Shown piece after piece: positions 36,553 to 48,845 of a stretch of DNA of 64,000 nt; positions within the stretch are counted from its first letter, which is position 1, and the number at the start of each line of letters is the position of its first letter. The notes under the pieces were generated by a model that saw only the letters and a program-made list of their open reading frames with translations, searched no databases and had not been told where the DNA came from. This stretch comes from Coffea arabica (lineage: Eukaryota; Streptophyta; Magnoliopsida; Gentianales; Rubiaceae): assembly GCF_036785885.1 (NCBI RefSeq), contig NC_092323.1, positions 5,496,501 to 5,560,500 of the forward strand, in the 5' to 3' direction. The translations under genes and the position numbers were made by a program.

Positions 36553-37508
36553 TATGATGGCGGTCGGTTGTAAGTTCACGCTGCTAAATTATTCTCGCCA
36601 TAACGATTAGCATCGGATGCTCCGAATCACTCTCTTTTATTCCTTTTGCTCGCTTGTGTTATCTCGTCTGTTTAGGAGTAGGGAAATTGTTGGGCAATTG
36701 AACCATAGGTGATTAAATTTTATTATTATTATTGCAATTCATGTTTTGGTTTTGCTTTTTAAAGGGGGTTGGTTATCAGTTATGCTTCCGTGTTTTTACA
36801 TTTTTCTGAATGGAATGAGGCTGCCATCTTATATATATTATTCAAGGATTCTATGTACCAATCTTCCGTCAAAGTCAAATCATTACAATATACAAAATCG
36901 GCTAATTAATATATATTTAATAAGTTCCGCAATGCAGCCACATCTCATCATAATTTTCTTAGATCATAAAATAACTTTAAGACGAGAGAGACTTTTCAGT
37001 ATATCTTACTCAAAATTACGTAATGACAGTGCAATATGCATAGAGGAACTTAGTAAATCATCAGCAAGGATGTCACCCTTATTGGCAAGTAACTCAACTA
37101 TGACTAGGTTACCAGATATTATGGTCATCAGCTATCTATCAGCACGAAATTATATACTAATACTACCCTCCGAGAGTGGATATATTTATATGTGGGTGTG
37201 TGGGTGAGACGTTACTTTTTTTTTCGTTCAGAGATATTCCAACTTTTCGTCGAAATTAATATTCTAAATCTGTGTAGAGTCTTGTCTCAAACATGCACAG
37301 TGAAATAGCACACGAAAATTAATCACAAAACTTATTAGTAATTACTTGACTACGGGGCTAATCGAACTAACACATGAGGACGGATGAGACGCTACTTTAG
37401 GATGAGGTTAAATCACAACCCGCTATTTCTGGTCTACGTTCTGTCATAGTCAAAGACAAAAGGACCATTAATTTTGATGCGGCTCGATACAAGCATCTTG
37501 CAAGCTAT
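36553..37508. other. Intergenic, no supported gene
   Basis: An open frame of 153 codons at 36746-37207 on the plus strand has no recognisable domain, is AT-driven in composition and lacks gene context, so it is not called. Confidence 0.5.
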
Positions 37509-37525
37509 GATAAGATGTTCTAGTT

Positions 37526-37640
37526 TTTTTTTTTTTTTTTTTGGGTCAATATGATACGTTTTTGTCTGAATTTTTTAAGTAAGGTCACATTTTGTCAAAC
37601 CTTACCTCCCATCCCACCAAGCCTTGTCTCCGAGCCCAAA
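37526..37640 (-). mobile_element. SINE-related short insertion with 17-bp target site duplication
   Basis: On the minus strand a 115-bp insert reads GGCTTGGTGGGATGGGAGGT, then GACAAAATGTGACCTTACTT, AAAAAATTCAGAC and ends in CATATTGACCC plus about 18 A. It is flanked by the perfect duplication GATAAGATGTTCTAGTT (37509-37525 and 37641-37657). The middle resembles SINE copy 3 and the head resembles the A-box region of copy 2, but the shared 3' tail is absent, so it looks like a short or recombinant family member. Confidence 0.85.
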
Positions 37641-37657
37641 GATAAGATGTTCTAGTT

Positions 37658-39785
37658 AAACGATCGAAAAATATATGATAAACCTTTTCTAAGAGAATAA
37701 ACAATACTCACTTGATTTATTTCCCATAAAAGGATAGTGATTCTATCCCTTTTATTAAAAGTGCATGTTACATTGTAGATGTGGTTATAGCCTTGGAAAA
37801 GAAATTGGATAAAATTGCTCAAATTGCAAATTGACTGCTAATAATACTTAATTAAAGTCGACATATGTAACTATTAATAATTATATATTCAATACGTATA
37901 TGACATTTCTTTTTTGATGCTATAATTCATTTTGCAATAGATCTTTTGTTCCACTTTTTGTTATACCATATGTTCCTCTTTTTATTATATTATTATTATT
38001 ATTTCTCTTTCACAAACATCATGTTTTACTTCTTTTTTATTTCTTTAAGATTTAATAATTATTAACCGAGTAATACACATAATTTAAGAAACTCAAAAAA
38101 TCAAAATACACAAAATGAGATTTTTTTAATGAAATTTTCGTTGTATTTTTTTATTTTCTGTTATATATTACTTTTTTGAGACTATTATATTTATTTTTAT
38201 TGCATTAATAGTTATTTGATAGTAAGAAAAAAAGAATTAAAATATGATATTTATGAAGAAAAAATAGCAACATAATCAAAAGTGGATCTGAAAACAGAGT
38301 AAGGAGTGAGACAGAATATCTGTTCATTTGCTAATCATGTACTCACTGGTTGAGGCCCAGAAAATAAAAATCTTGAATTCAAATTTTCCTGTTCTCTCCT
38401 CGCTTCTTAAGTCTCATCCATCTTCTGCTAAAAAATAATAAAAAAAAATCACGTACTCGCTGTTATATTTCAGGAAAATTTTATAGTTACTTTAACTTAC
38501 CATTCCCTCAAACTTATATTTTTCAATTTAGATAGTGATTCATATTTTAAATCATTGAGATTGCTGTACTATAAATGTCAAAAATACATATTTCACTATC
38601 TAATGAATTTAATTTAAGAGTATGATACACAAAATGGATTGTAAAATCTACCTACTTTTTTATGCTAAAACAACTCTACTTCCTTTTTTTTGCCAAGGAG
38701 CAGGTACGTTCGGTGCAAATTTGTGTTTCTATTTTAAAAAATGATTGAATGTTAATTCTCTGACTATATATTAGTTTAATCCTACTATTTATAAGTTAAT
38801 AATTGCAATGTTATTCAATTATAGTCCCGTGTTCATCGTTTCAGGCATGAATTACCTGTACTCATATTTTAGTTTAAAAAAAAAAAGGAGAAAGAAGGAA
38901 GATTACTTTTCTGGACTCGGGACACAATGCATGCTTAGCAAAATCAGTCGGACACTACTTGAGAAACAAGTCAGATCTTCTGTCCTACCCTACAATTCAT
39001 TCAACTCTTATTAGTCATCGGAAACATTGGGCGTTGGTCCAAATGGTCAAGGATGGTTCTTCGTGTATTAGATCGGAGGTCTAAATCTTGAAAAATTTAA
39101 AGAGTGCATCCAAATAATGTACATGTTTGGTCTAACAGTTATCCTCAAAACTCCTATACAAATCCAATTGGGCATTCCTCCCCCCATAGTCTAAAGCATT
39201 AGACAAAAGTTATTGCCACCAAAAAAAAAAGTGAGCCTCTTTGAATTGCTATTTTATGAGATTTTTGTAAAAAGTTGTATTATAACGGTTTAATGTGTCT
39301 GAGGAAAAAAGGTGATTGAGAAACATAAGAATTGAACTCTCTTGAATTGCTATTTTTTAAAATTTTCATTAAAAAAAATATGCTGAAACAAATTGATATA
39401 TATGAAAAAGAAGGTGATTGAAAAATATGCTTACCGAAAACAAGTTACATTTTTTTTGGATAAAAATTGCAATAGGGAAAATGCTGAAAATTCCAACATC
39501 GCCCTTTTTGCTGGCGATTTTCCGAAAGCCAAAAACTATTATGCATCTGTGGAGGGTCCGTCTGGAATTCAAAACCACCGCCGTAACGAGACCTCTTGTA
39601 TGGCGTAAATGACAAACTCTCCTTGAAACCTTGGAAGTCATGGTTAAATCACTTCATAGCGACTTTGAAAGACTCCGAAGAAGTTCATCAATCTTGGGCC
39701 GGAGATATTTCTGTATCGAAGCCCTCAGCCTTGGTCAGATCGCAATCATTTTGCACCCTAAAGTCGTCCTTAACCCAATCCTTTG
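37658..39785. other. AT-rich intergenic DNA
   Basis: Very AT-rich with no recognisable exon. Short open frames near 39369-39835 lie on both strands and overlap each other. Confidence 0.5.
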
Positions 39786-39957
39786 ACGCATTGTTAGGAA
39801 ATGTGTTTGAATTACACATTATTTACATACATTGATATAATTAGATTATCAATATATTTTTATAAATCATCTTTTTATTTTATATATAACACATCAAAAA
39901 AATATTATAATATTTTTTTTATAAAAATATTTTAAATAATTTACTATCCAAGCGGAT
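39786..39957 (-). mobile_element. MITE family A, copy 6
   Basis: The complement reads CGCTTGGATAGTAAATTATT at one end, then TGATGTGTTATATATAAAAT and an AAATGTGTT-type segment near the other end. The core is expanded by AT-rich sequence, so this copy is diverged. Confidence 0.55.
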
Positions 39958-40149
39958 TCGATTTGAAACCGAAATGTTCACTTCATGGTGAATATTTTAG
40001 TAATCATTGCAATCTTTTAATGTCTGTGTTAGAACGGTCAACAATTATAAATCCAACATAATTTGCTTCTTTAAATACGTACTCCATTCCGTGTCAAAAG
40101 GAACTGGGTCTAGTCGTAACAGTTTACGGGAAAGGGGCTCCCTCTTTCA

Positions 40150-40368
40150 TTTTTTTTTTTTTAATTTTTGTCCGAATTAATAACTGTTGTATAACCTATT
40201 GTGTCATATACTAAGAGGAGAGGGAGGAGAGGTCCAAGAATAACTCAGAAGGAACTGAACCACCAGCGGATCAAACCGATGCACAATACACCCGTATGAA
40301 TTTTTTAAACAGAGTCACTTAATATGACAATTGGTACCCACCAAACTTTAATACTTTGGTGGTAACCA
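40150..40368 (-). mobile_element. SINE copy 3 (old, diverged)
   Basis: The minus strand aligns along nearly its whole length to SINE copy 1: TTACCACCAAAGTATTAAAG with TTTGGTGGGTACC, then GCTGGTGGTTCAG, TATTCTTGGACCTC, CTCTTAGTATATGACAC and TAGGTTATACAACAGTTATT, ending in an A run (T run 40151-40162 on the plus strand). No target duplication is discernible, consistent with greater age. Confidence 0.75.
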
Positions 40369-42305
40369 TTAACCCAAAGGCTGGTGGTTTCCCGTTCGTT
40401 CTTGCTGTGCAAGTATTTCGTAGCCAAATAATTAATTAATGTCTACTCGTTTCCATGTTTTTACGAAGTACCACTGTCATTGCGGGGGAATTGGTCCAAT
40501 GGAAAGGATCCAAGTACACATTGGCGCATCGATGGGTTATCCAAGGCTTTTTGATCTACATGATAGAATACTGATTTGACCGTAGAATCCCGTATAACTC
40601 ATCAATTCTTTTAAAAAAATATGGGAAAAAAAAGAGACAAATTTTCAAAGTTTGGAAGCGGTCAATGTATGGAAGCAGGCTATGCTGCTGCTTTTGGTCC
40701 AATTTGCCATCGTTTTCTACATATTCCAATTGCGAAGCTGGGATACTCATCCGCAGCCCGTCCATCCTCATGAAAACGCTGAACCAACAACAACTAGACG
40801 GAAAGACGTTTGATCCAAATCCTTAGTACATTAACAACGTCATAATCTCGCATCTACGAGATTCCGGTAAGCGGCAAATGTTGTCGAGAAGGCTTTGTTG
40901 TGGTTCTCTTCTCTGGATTGTCTTTCTCACGTTTTGGTAAACCTCGTGTCGGGTTCCGGTTGATATTTTTACAAGCTTCAATTAGGCACCATAAACATCG
41001 TTTTCCCGGTTAGGTACATAAAGATCCACAGACCCTTCCTTCTGTTGAAGTGTGCGAATGCGGGAAAAGTAGTGAATATAAAGCCCAATAAGGGTCATTA
41101 ATTAGGCTCGTTATTCATTGCGTGATCGAAATAATGCAGTATAACATTTAGAGCACAAGGCCCATGAACTCGTTCGCATCTGCTACAGGGGCTACTTCTC
41201 TAGTTTTCACTTTTTTTTTTTTGTTTTCCTTTTCCAACCACTCCACTCGACCCTTCCACACAGACAGGTCGTTGGTCCATTAGCATGGTGGAGAAACCGA
41301 GAAATCATTTTTATCCCTGGAAGATGCTATTGCAACCCAAGGTGCTATTTAATCAGAATTGATCGGAAAGGTTTGGAAAAATTCTAATCAGAATTAGATC
41401 AGAAAGGTCAAAAGACAAAAATAAGTCTAATTCTGGCCAAATCCTTCATGTCTATTCTTCCTGAATTATCCTAATTTTCGACAAGCATTTTCCAGACAGG
41501 AAACGGATTTCAAGCTTTATCCCCGCCCCTCCTTGCACCGGCAGCCACATCCAGTGTCCAGATGGAAGAAACAGAGTGGAAAAAGCAGATGCAGAAACTG
41601 AGTACTTTGAAACCTGTACACATTTTTTTTCCCAGTCCACCGTAAAAAGGTGCAGGTGTATGCCGTAATAAACCAGGTGGGCACCGCTCAATCTTCAGAT
41701 CTATCTGCCATTGTAGATTATGCTGCGGAGCTCCCACAACAATTTCTAGATTTAAATGATGGGTCACCCCACAAAGGTTTTGACGCAGGGTATAAAATTA
41801 CCCCTTCGGCTTTTAAAGTAAAACGACTTCGACTCTTTATAGCTTCGATTGCAACATTCCGTTTCCTTTTGTCTAAAGCAGTAAAAACGGATCAGTCTTG
41901 ACATACTGTCCAAAACCTTATAGCTCCAACCTGAATTTACCCCGTAGCTTTCTAAATTGGGAGTGCGTTTCCAAGAGGATGGGATGAGTTAAAAAAAAAA
42001 AAACAAGGGGATGAGACGAGATCTTCAGAGATGAAAATACCATCGTCTTTCATTGTAGAATGATGTTAGTACAAGGAAGGCATAAGACACAGGGCCGAGC
42101 CATCAGGCCCCTGTTTTCTTTTTCAACAGTTAAAACCAAACCAAGAGAGAAAAATAAGATAAATTAAAAAAAAAAACAAAAAAGAGAAAAAATAGCAGGG
42201 GCTTGTGTTGTCTGACCCACGCACCACGGCACCCACATCTTCCCAGGTTTCGATTTTACCTTTCCTCTGCTCTTCCCTTCCCACATTCATTTCTTCTTCG
42301 CACAG
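40369..42305. other. Intergenic; right end includes the B3 gene promoter and 5' UTR
   Basis: No exon recognised. The pyrimidine-rich stretch at about 42240-42305 directly precedes an intron-like GT/AG pair before the B3 start codon and is probably its 5' UTR. Confidence 0.45.
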
Positions 42306-42408
42306 GTAACAACAAATCTGCGACAAAAGTACACCTGAATACGACTAATCCTCCTGTTTCTCGGTTCCATTTCTATTTATGTTGGGTTAAAGTTTTGATT
42401 TTTAACAG
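42306..42408 (+). other. Putative 5' UTR intron of the B3-domain gene
   Basis: CGCACAG/GTAACA at 42305/42306 and TTTTTAACAG/AT at 42408/42409 define a 103-bp intron that ends two bases before the start codon. The acceptor has a strong T-rich tract. Inferred from sequence only. Confidence 0.55.
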
Positions 42409-42410
42409 AT

Positions 42411-45400
42411 ATGAGGTTGAAGATAAAGCCAGTGCAGCCAAGTCCAAGTCCTGAAGTCCAATATCAAGAAAACCACCAGGTTACTGCTGATCAAGAAGTC
42501 CTGAAAACAGAGGCTGTGGAGGAAGAAGGACAGGCCTGCGGATGGCTTATCCCTGATGGAAACAATCCCATGATTTCCAACTCTGAAAATAACAAAAATA
42601 ACCCGCCTGAATTATCTCCAACCACTACTCCTGTTCCCCAGTACCTGGTCTCTATTCTTTTAACCTTTCTGCTTCTGTTTGTTCATATGTTTGTCGATTT
42701 GCTCTAATCGGTGGTAGATCTGGTTCATCTGTCCAGGGGAAAAGGAAGAGGAAACCCAAGGAGTTGATAGATGAGATATCACCTATTATCGTAAGAAGGA
42801 AGAAGAAGCAGCCTTCTGTTTCCAAATCTGAACAAGTGAGATGTCATCCTGTTTATCTATTTTAGTCTGTTTCCGTCAACTGTTTGGCAATTTTTGAGAA
42901 GGGTGGCAACTTCCTTTCTTTCTTTCCCATGGATTAATTACTGAACTCTCTACCTTCCTAGAATATCCCATGCCCGATACTAACTAAAGATCCACGAGCT
43001 GTGTTCTTTAACATTTTGTTTTTGGTTCTTATTCATGAACTTCTTTGAGAAAAATAAGGAACCTTTTATCATAGTTGACATGTCGAATAGTTTACTGACC
43101 AAAATTATGTCTGTGCGTCCTCTCATAAATAGAATGTAGGTGGCCTTGAATGCAAACGTGTATTAGGCACAGTAAGTCTTAAGCCGAGTAATGGTTTGCT
43201 CAATTTCAAGTTTTCGTGGTCTACTTGATCAGCTTGGACTCAACAAAGTGGAAACATGGTTGAGTTTCAAGCAAGGCTTATGTAGCTTTTAAGTTTGTCA
43301 ACTAATTTTAAAACCTACTTGAAGATTTTTTTTGGTTCTGTTATAGCTTCTTTGTCCCCTCATAATCACCCATGATCATGAGGAAACTCTATGTGGCTTG
43401 GATCAATCAAGGTATAAATATAATTCCACTTGTCGTTTTAATTTTCTCATCTGCCCCATGGGTTCTGTACTCCTCTTTTGAGTTTCCTGTCCCTCCCTTA
43501 CTAATCAGAATTTATTCCATAGTATACATACTAGAACATCTTGGTTTTAGGTCAGAATTGATAGGTAGATTTGTATGTTTTTGCAGCTTGTCATGGAATG
43601 TCCCTAAAGCCCTATGTTTTTTGCTATGCCATACTGCCAATGTATCTTCGTTGTGGTGTTTCCTTTATTATTCTTGCTTAATGGCAATTATTGATATGAA
43701 AATCTGATGGTCTACGCATAGCAGGCAATAACTGATGGTGGAGGAAAACATGTGAGGTTGGTTCAGTTCTTAAATTTCTCAACTTCGCTTATTAACCTTT
43801 TATGCTTATGCTGAAGTCAGAATGGCTTGTTGATTTATGTAATGAAGTAAACAGGAGAAGTCTGCAGATGATGGGTCTAGGAACCCTGTCCAAGTAAAGC
43901 CAGCTACCATGATTCGAGCAGAGGAGGTTCAATCAAGTTTAGGGAATGAGTATCCTAGCTTTGTAAAATTGTTGGTTAGATCGCATGTTGGTAGTTGTTT
44001 TTGGATGGTAAGCTTTGCTTTAAAGGATTTAATTTAATACACTGCAATTAATCCTTTGGATTGGCAATGGACTTTTGGTTATATAATTACTGTTGTTCAG
44101 GGCCTTCCTGTGCCATTTTGTAAGACGCATCTACCAAGAAAGGACACTGCAGTAGTTCTTGAAGATGAAAGTGGGGAACAGTTTGAGATTAAGTACATTT
44201 CAGAAAAGACAGGACTAAGTGCTGGATGGAGAAAGTTTGTTGCTGCACACAAGTTGGTGGAGGGAGATGTCTTAATCTTCCAATTAATTGGGCCTACGAC
44301 ATTCAAGGTGCAAGAAACTGTTTCTGCTTAAACTCTTATGTTGCGTGAAATCTGTTGCTTAATCTTCTATCGACTTCAAACTTTACTTGTTTATAGAAAA
44401 CGATGTGATATTAAGCCAAAAGCATTGATCCCATAATAGGTGATCTCCATCTTGTTTTCTAAGAAATTTGTAGCGCATGGTGGTGTACATAGTGATAAAA
44501 TTTGTATATCAAACATGATTTTATCTTAATAAAAATAGTGCATGTGGCATTGGAAGCAAAACTATTAGGCAAGGACACAGGTGTGTGCCATATGAGAGCA
44601 GCCATTTAGCACGGGCAATGAAGGTATAAATAAACATGAATTTTGACTGCTTCTTTCTCTTCTATTTTATTTGCATTTTCCCTTGAGGAAACTTGGACCA
44701 GGTTGCAAATCTATCAGAACTTGGAAAAAACTTTTTGTTTAGTTATGGAAATGTTTTTGACAGTTTTTAAGTCCAATTATGCATCTTGTGCGATATTGGA
44801 AACCTGCATGTCTTTGAGTCCATCAATATGCAAATAAAACATCTTTTACCTTCCAATTTATGACATCCTTCCCCTTATTCCTGCTCCTTGAAGAAATGGA
44901 GACAAGACTGGGACCAATTTTAGATGTTTCTCTAATGTTCTTTTAGCTACATAGATGTGATAATGGTGTTTATTCCATTTTGAAGCTTGAGCTCAATTTG
45001 ATTTCAACTACGCTCTATGATCAGAACAAACCCCAAGCCCAAAGAAAATAATAAAGGAGACAGTATATTTTCCGACTAAGGAAAAGGTTATAGTATTGTT
45101 TCAGATTAAAGCAAGCTTTTCTGAGAAAAGCTTATCAGCTCATGTCCACCAAATAAGTCCTGGCAGATATGAGCAGACGAATATTTATTTCATAGATGAC
45201 CATGTTGTTTTCAAGCTGTGCATATTCTTCTGTTCATGTGCTTTCTCGTCTGCAGGTCCTTGTAATAAGGGCTAATGATCTGACTGAGGTTGATGGTGCT
45301 CTTAGCCTTTTAAATCTGGATACACTTGCAAAACAAAGTGATGCAATTGGTTAGTCAATAATCTGTTGAATAATTTAATTTTATTGTGTCACAAGCTTCT

Positions 45401-46219
45401 GTGCTAATTATTTATTGTTTTCTGGCATCATGGAATTTTCAAATTATGCAATAAATTCAAAAAGTGGAGGGAAATGTAGATCTTCAAAACAAGAAAAAAA
45501 AGCGTCCAAAATCTCTTCCTTTGACTGTGGTGCAAAAGAAGAAACAGAAAGCTGGCCTGTCAAGATCAATACTCCCGCATTTGGGACACCTGGAGGAACA
45601 ATCTGGAAATGATAGTGATGAGGTGGCTTCAGAAGTTTTGGAGGGTTCCAAATTTTCAGCTGATGCTGTTCGTTTTAGGGACATTAAAGGCTTTGAGGAG
45701 TTCCGCATCATGGTGAATGGGGTATGCATAGATTCTGAGCTTCCTGAACATGTACGACGAAAGTATTATGAGCTCTGCTGCAGCAAGAATGTTTTTCTTC
45801 ATGAACGTTTTCTCCCAGGGCTTCATTGTAAGTTGGCTGCTGGAATGATATTTGAAGCTGTCAATACCGCAGAAGCCATAAGAGCTTGCAAAGTGACCAC
45901 CTCCCGAAAAGAATTTGAGAAATGGGAAAAGTCTTTGAGGTCCTTTGAACTTTTGGGCATGAATGTTGGATTTTTAAGAGCACGTATGCGCAGGCTGCTG
46001 AGTATGGCTTTCGAAGGTGAAGGGGCCTCAGAGGCAAAGAGGTACTGGGAGGCTAAAAATGCACGAGCTTGCACTGAAGATGAGATCAGAAATCTTGAAG
46101 CCAAGCTTGTAGAATTGAAGGCAACTTCTGAAAAATACGATGCTGAAATAGAGGCACTAAAGTCGAAGGCCGAGAGCTATGAGATACTGTTCCAGGAAGA
46201 GGTTAATGCTCCATGGTAA
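42411..46219 (+). CDS. B3 domain-containing protein (At5g42700 / Os01g0234100-like)
   Basis: Probable nuclear DNA-binding protein of the plant B3 superfamily. Seven exons: 42411-42640, 42718-42835, 43725-43751, 43855-44007, 44101-44307, 45256-45349 and 45465-46219, closing at 527 aa. The basic stretch GKRKRKPKE (exon 2) looks like a nuclear signal. The B3 fold spans about residues 158-252: YPSFVKLLVRSHVGSCFWMG, LPVPFCKTHLPRKD, LSAGWRKFVAAHKLVEGDVL, IFQLIGPTTFKV. Exon 6 adds LVIRANDLTEVDGALSLLNL, typical of this clade. A family-specific C-terminal region follows (FRIMVNGVCIDSELPEHVRR; LLGMNVGFLRARMRRL) and then a coiled coil of about 50 residues. Exon 2 starts at 42718 because the nearer AG gives an early stop. 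The tiny 27-nt exon 3 has a TAGCAG double acceptor that could add one Gln. Intron 5 is about 950 bp. The gene appears intact; DNA target unknown. Confidence 0.88.
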
Positions 46220-47970
46220 TCATATTGATAGCTTGGTTATCTTGTGCATTTACCATGTGTTATATGCAGCATGGAGAAAGGAAGAAGAGCATAATATTAT
46301 AAAGATGTGAATTTGCAATATAAATCCTACGTAGAAGTACTGAGAGTAGTTCATCAGCTCTTTAGATCTAGTGAAGCTTTTGATGAAGATGTTTGTAATA
46401 CATGGGTTGTTACTTTGTTAGACCGTGCATGGTAGGGACAATCAATCAATCATATTACAGCCACATCCATCCTCCCCCAGCTCACCCCAACAACAACAAA
46501 AACACGTTTCTTGTTAAGAAGGAAAGGGTCATGGATGCGGCAGCTCCATTCAGATTTAGTGGTATCACCAGGCCGGTGCGTCTTCTGAGACTGAGGGCTT
46601 AGGTAGCTGATAATAATCAAAAGACAATAGTAATATTTGTCACCTTTCGGTTAAGGTAGGGTGGCGGGTTTTGGGACATTGTTCGTGTTTTTGCAGGCGA
46701 AGCACCGGATGGATCAGCCTTATGCCTTTTTGTCTTTCTGGTAATTTACCTGTTTCCCTTGACTGGTTCTTCGTTTTCAGGCGTTAGGTCTGTGACACGG
46801 TTTGCCCGATAAAGATTACAGGGATTCATATACTCCTCTTCGCCTTCACTGACTAATGAACTTCTCTTAGTATTGGTAGTTCACATCTGTTCCACATTAG
46901 TCTTTGGAAGGACTAGACAAATGTAGAAAAAGCCTCCAAAGAGTTTGGAAGGACGGTTAAGTAGAAAAAGCTTTAAAGGATTAGGAATTGTTACGGTCAA
47001 AGAGGAGAGTGAAAACAAAGAGAGGGAAAAAGAAAGGACGGAGATAGGCCAAGATTTCGTCAGGGACGCGAACCGAGCAAGAAGGTTCTTGAGCCACTAC
47101 TGGTGGTGCTTCCACGACTAGCTAGTACTTTGACCGGTGACAAAACCGGATTTACAGTGAAGTTACGCCCATTTGCACTTTGTCAGATGTGGGACTAGTT
47201 AATAGTAGTTTTATTAATTGGAACGAAGTTTTTCGTACAACATGTTATTGTTGTGTGCTTCTCGACGCGATTTTGTGCCACAGATTCACAGCTGTGGCTT
47301 AGCTGTCATGTTGACTGCCAGAGAGTCGCTTCTCCTGCACTTGCACTGCCACCTCTTGAGTTCTTTAATCATTAGCTTTTTCCATTGTTCTGGAAAACCC
47401 CCGGCGGTTGATACCCTTTTTAGAACTTTTCTTTTTTTGATTAGTTACTAACTGCAATGTAATTAAGCTCTAATACTGCACTACCAAGACACATTTCCTC
47501 CCATCAGGCCTTTTCGTCTTGCATAAAAACGAAATGCTAGCTCAATTCTAATCCCAGAAGCTTAAAAGCACATGTTGCAGAAGGAAAGTGCTTAAGCTTG
47601 ACAGAGCAAAAAGCGCTTTTCAACTGCAAACAATAATAATACTAACACTTTCTGTACAGAAAGCAGCCGAAACAACATCAATCTTCTGCACAGAAAAAAG
47701 AGAGAGAAGAAAGATGAAATGGGAACTCCAAAACCACGGATAACATGTTAAATCCAATTGCACTAAAGTACTTGCTACAAATGCAACAATCCAACCCGAA
47801 CCCCGGCTAATACTACCAAATTCATGATGAAATGATGGACTCAATTTTAGTACAATGTCGGCCTACAAACCTCCATTACTGACTACACTACAGCACTCTA
47901 ATAGTACAACGTTGTCATCATCCACTACAATCGAAGCTGATCCTCGTTCATCTGGGAACCTGACCCTCCA
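46220..47970. other. B3 gene 3' UTR and spacer
   Basis: The first 200 bases are probably the B3 3' UTR (AT-rich). The rest has no recognised gene; a frame of 24 codons at 46530-46604 is too short to call. Confidence 0.45.
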
Positions 47971-48845
47971 TCATTCACCATTTCCTGCAACTCAACACCG
48001 TCTTATGTATCAGTACTGGTCACGTTATTTCAACTCTTAAGTGTAAACTACTCAAAACCAATGCAAGGATATTTTCTAAAACACTTTTCTGGGTAAGTGA
48101 GAACGGTGAGAAGACTCTGTTTCAAAACGAAAAGAGCAAGAGACTCTTTTTACTACTACCGGAAGAAGGAAAAGACCCTTCTCGTACCCAGAACGATGAT
48201 ATTTTATTAAAAAAAGAAAGAAAGAAAGAACACTTAACCGCGAGAATATATCCGAATCTCAACAAATGAAAGCGGGCCTGAAAAAGCAAAGAAGAAAGAC
48301 TCTTTAACAAATGTACCTGAATGAGCTTCGTCTTGAGCGAAAGCAGACCTGGACCCTTCAGCCTTGTCAATTTTTTTAGATCCAATGTGAGACTTTTTAA
48401 GGCCGAGGAAGCCCTTCCACCTGGTACTGGAGCTCTTGGGAGGCCTCAACGAGAAAATATCATCTTCGTCGTCTTCTTCTTCAACTTGTTGCAGCTCATC
48501 CCTGAGAGTAGTTGTTTTCTGGAACTGACGGGTGCCGCAATTTTCTTTGAGGGGCAGCAGCCTGCCTTGAGAGAAGAGCTCATCAGCACTCATCATGGAA
48601 TAGTTGGACACAGAGAATTCGAAGTCTGAAGAAACAGGGGCATCCCTGTAGGTCCTCACCATGTGGGGACGATGAGAAGTAGAATGACTGGTGATGGAGG
48701 AGGAGGAGGATTCAATGAAGTCATTGGAGAAGGAGATCCTGGGGCTGATGATGGTAGTAGGAGGAGTATTGGGAGCCCCAACCCCAAGAGGTAATTTGCT
48801 GTGCTGATCGTTGCTGTTCTGGTTGTACATGTCTAAGCATGCCAT
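47971..48845 (-). CDS. Small plant-specific protein, function unknown (MACLDMYN-type)
   Basis: Not assigned to a characterised family. The N-terminal MACLDMYN, then PRISFSNDFIES, SSDFEFSVSNYSMMSADELF, GRLLPLKENC, TLRDELQQ, an acidic run EEEDDEDD and RWKGFLGLKKSH recall a conserved set of plant proteins I know only as uncharacterised. It is Ser-rich, soluble and has no membrane segment or signal peptide. The open frame runs 48845-48234 (203 aa), but a strong donor CAG/GTACAT at 48317/48316 and an acceptor TTGCAG at 47985 suggest exon 2 at 47984-47971, giving about 180 aa ending SGNGE. The unspliced tail is Phe-rich and unlike the rest, which favours splicing. The 3' structure remains uncertain; the exon 1 call is firm. 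Confidence 0.72.

Noticed and set aside
36746-37207. 153-codon open frame on the plus strand
   Set aside because: AT-biased composition, no domain or homologue recognised, isolated in repeat-rich DNA.
46530-46604. 24-codon open frame with Arg/Leu-rich end
   Set aside because: Too short and without context, although it lies just downstream of the B3 gene.
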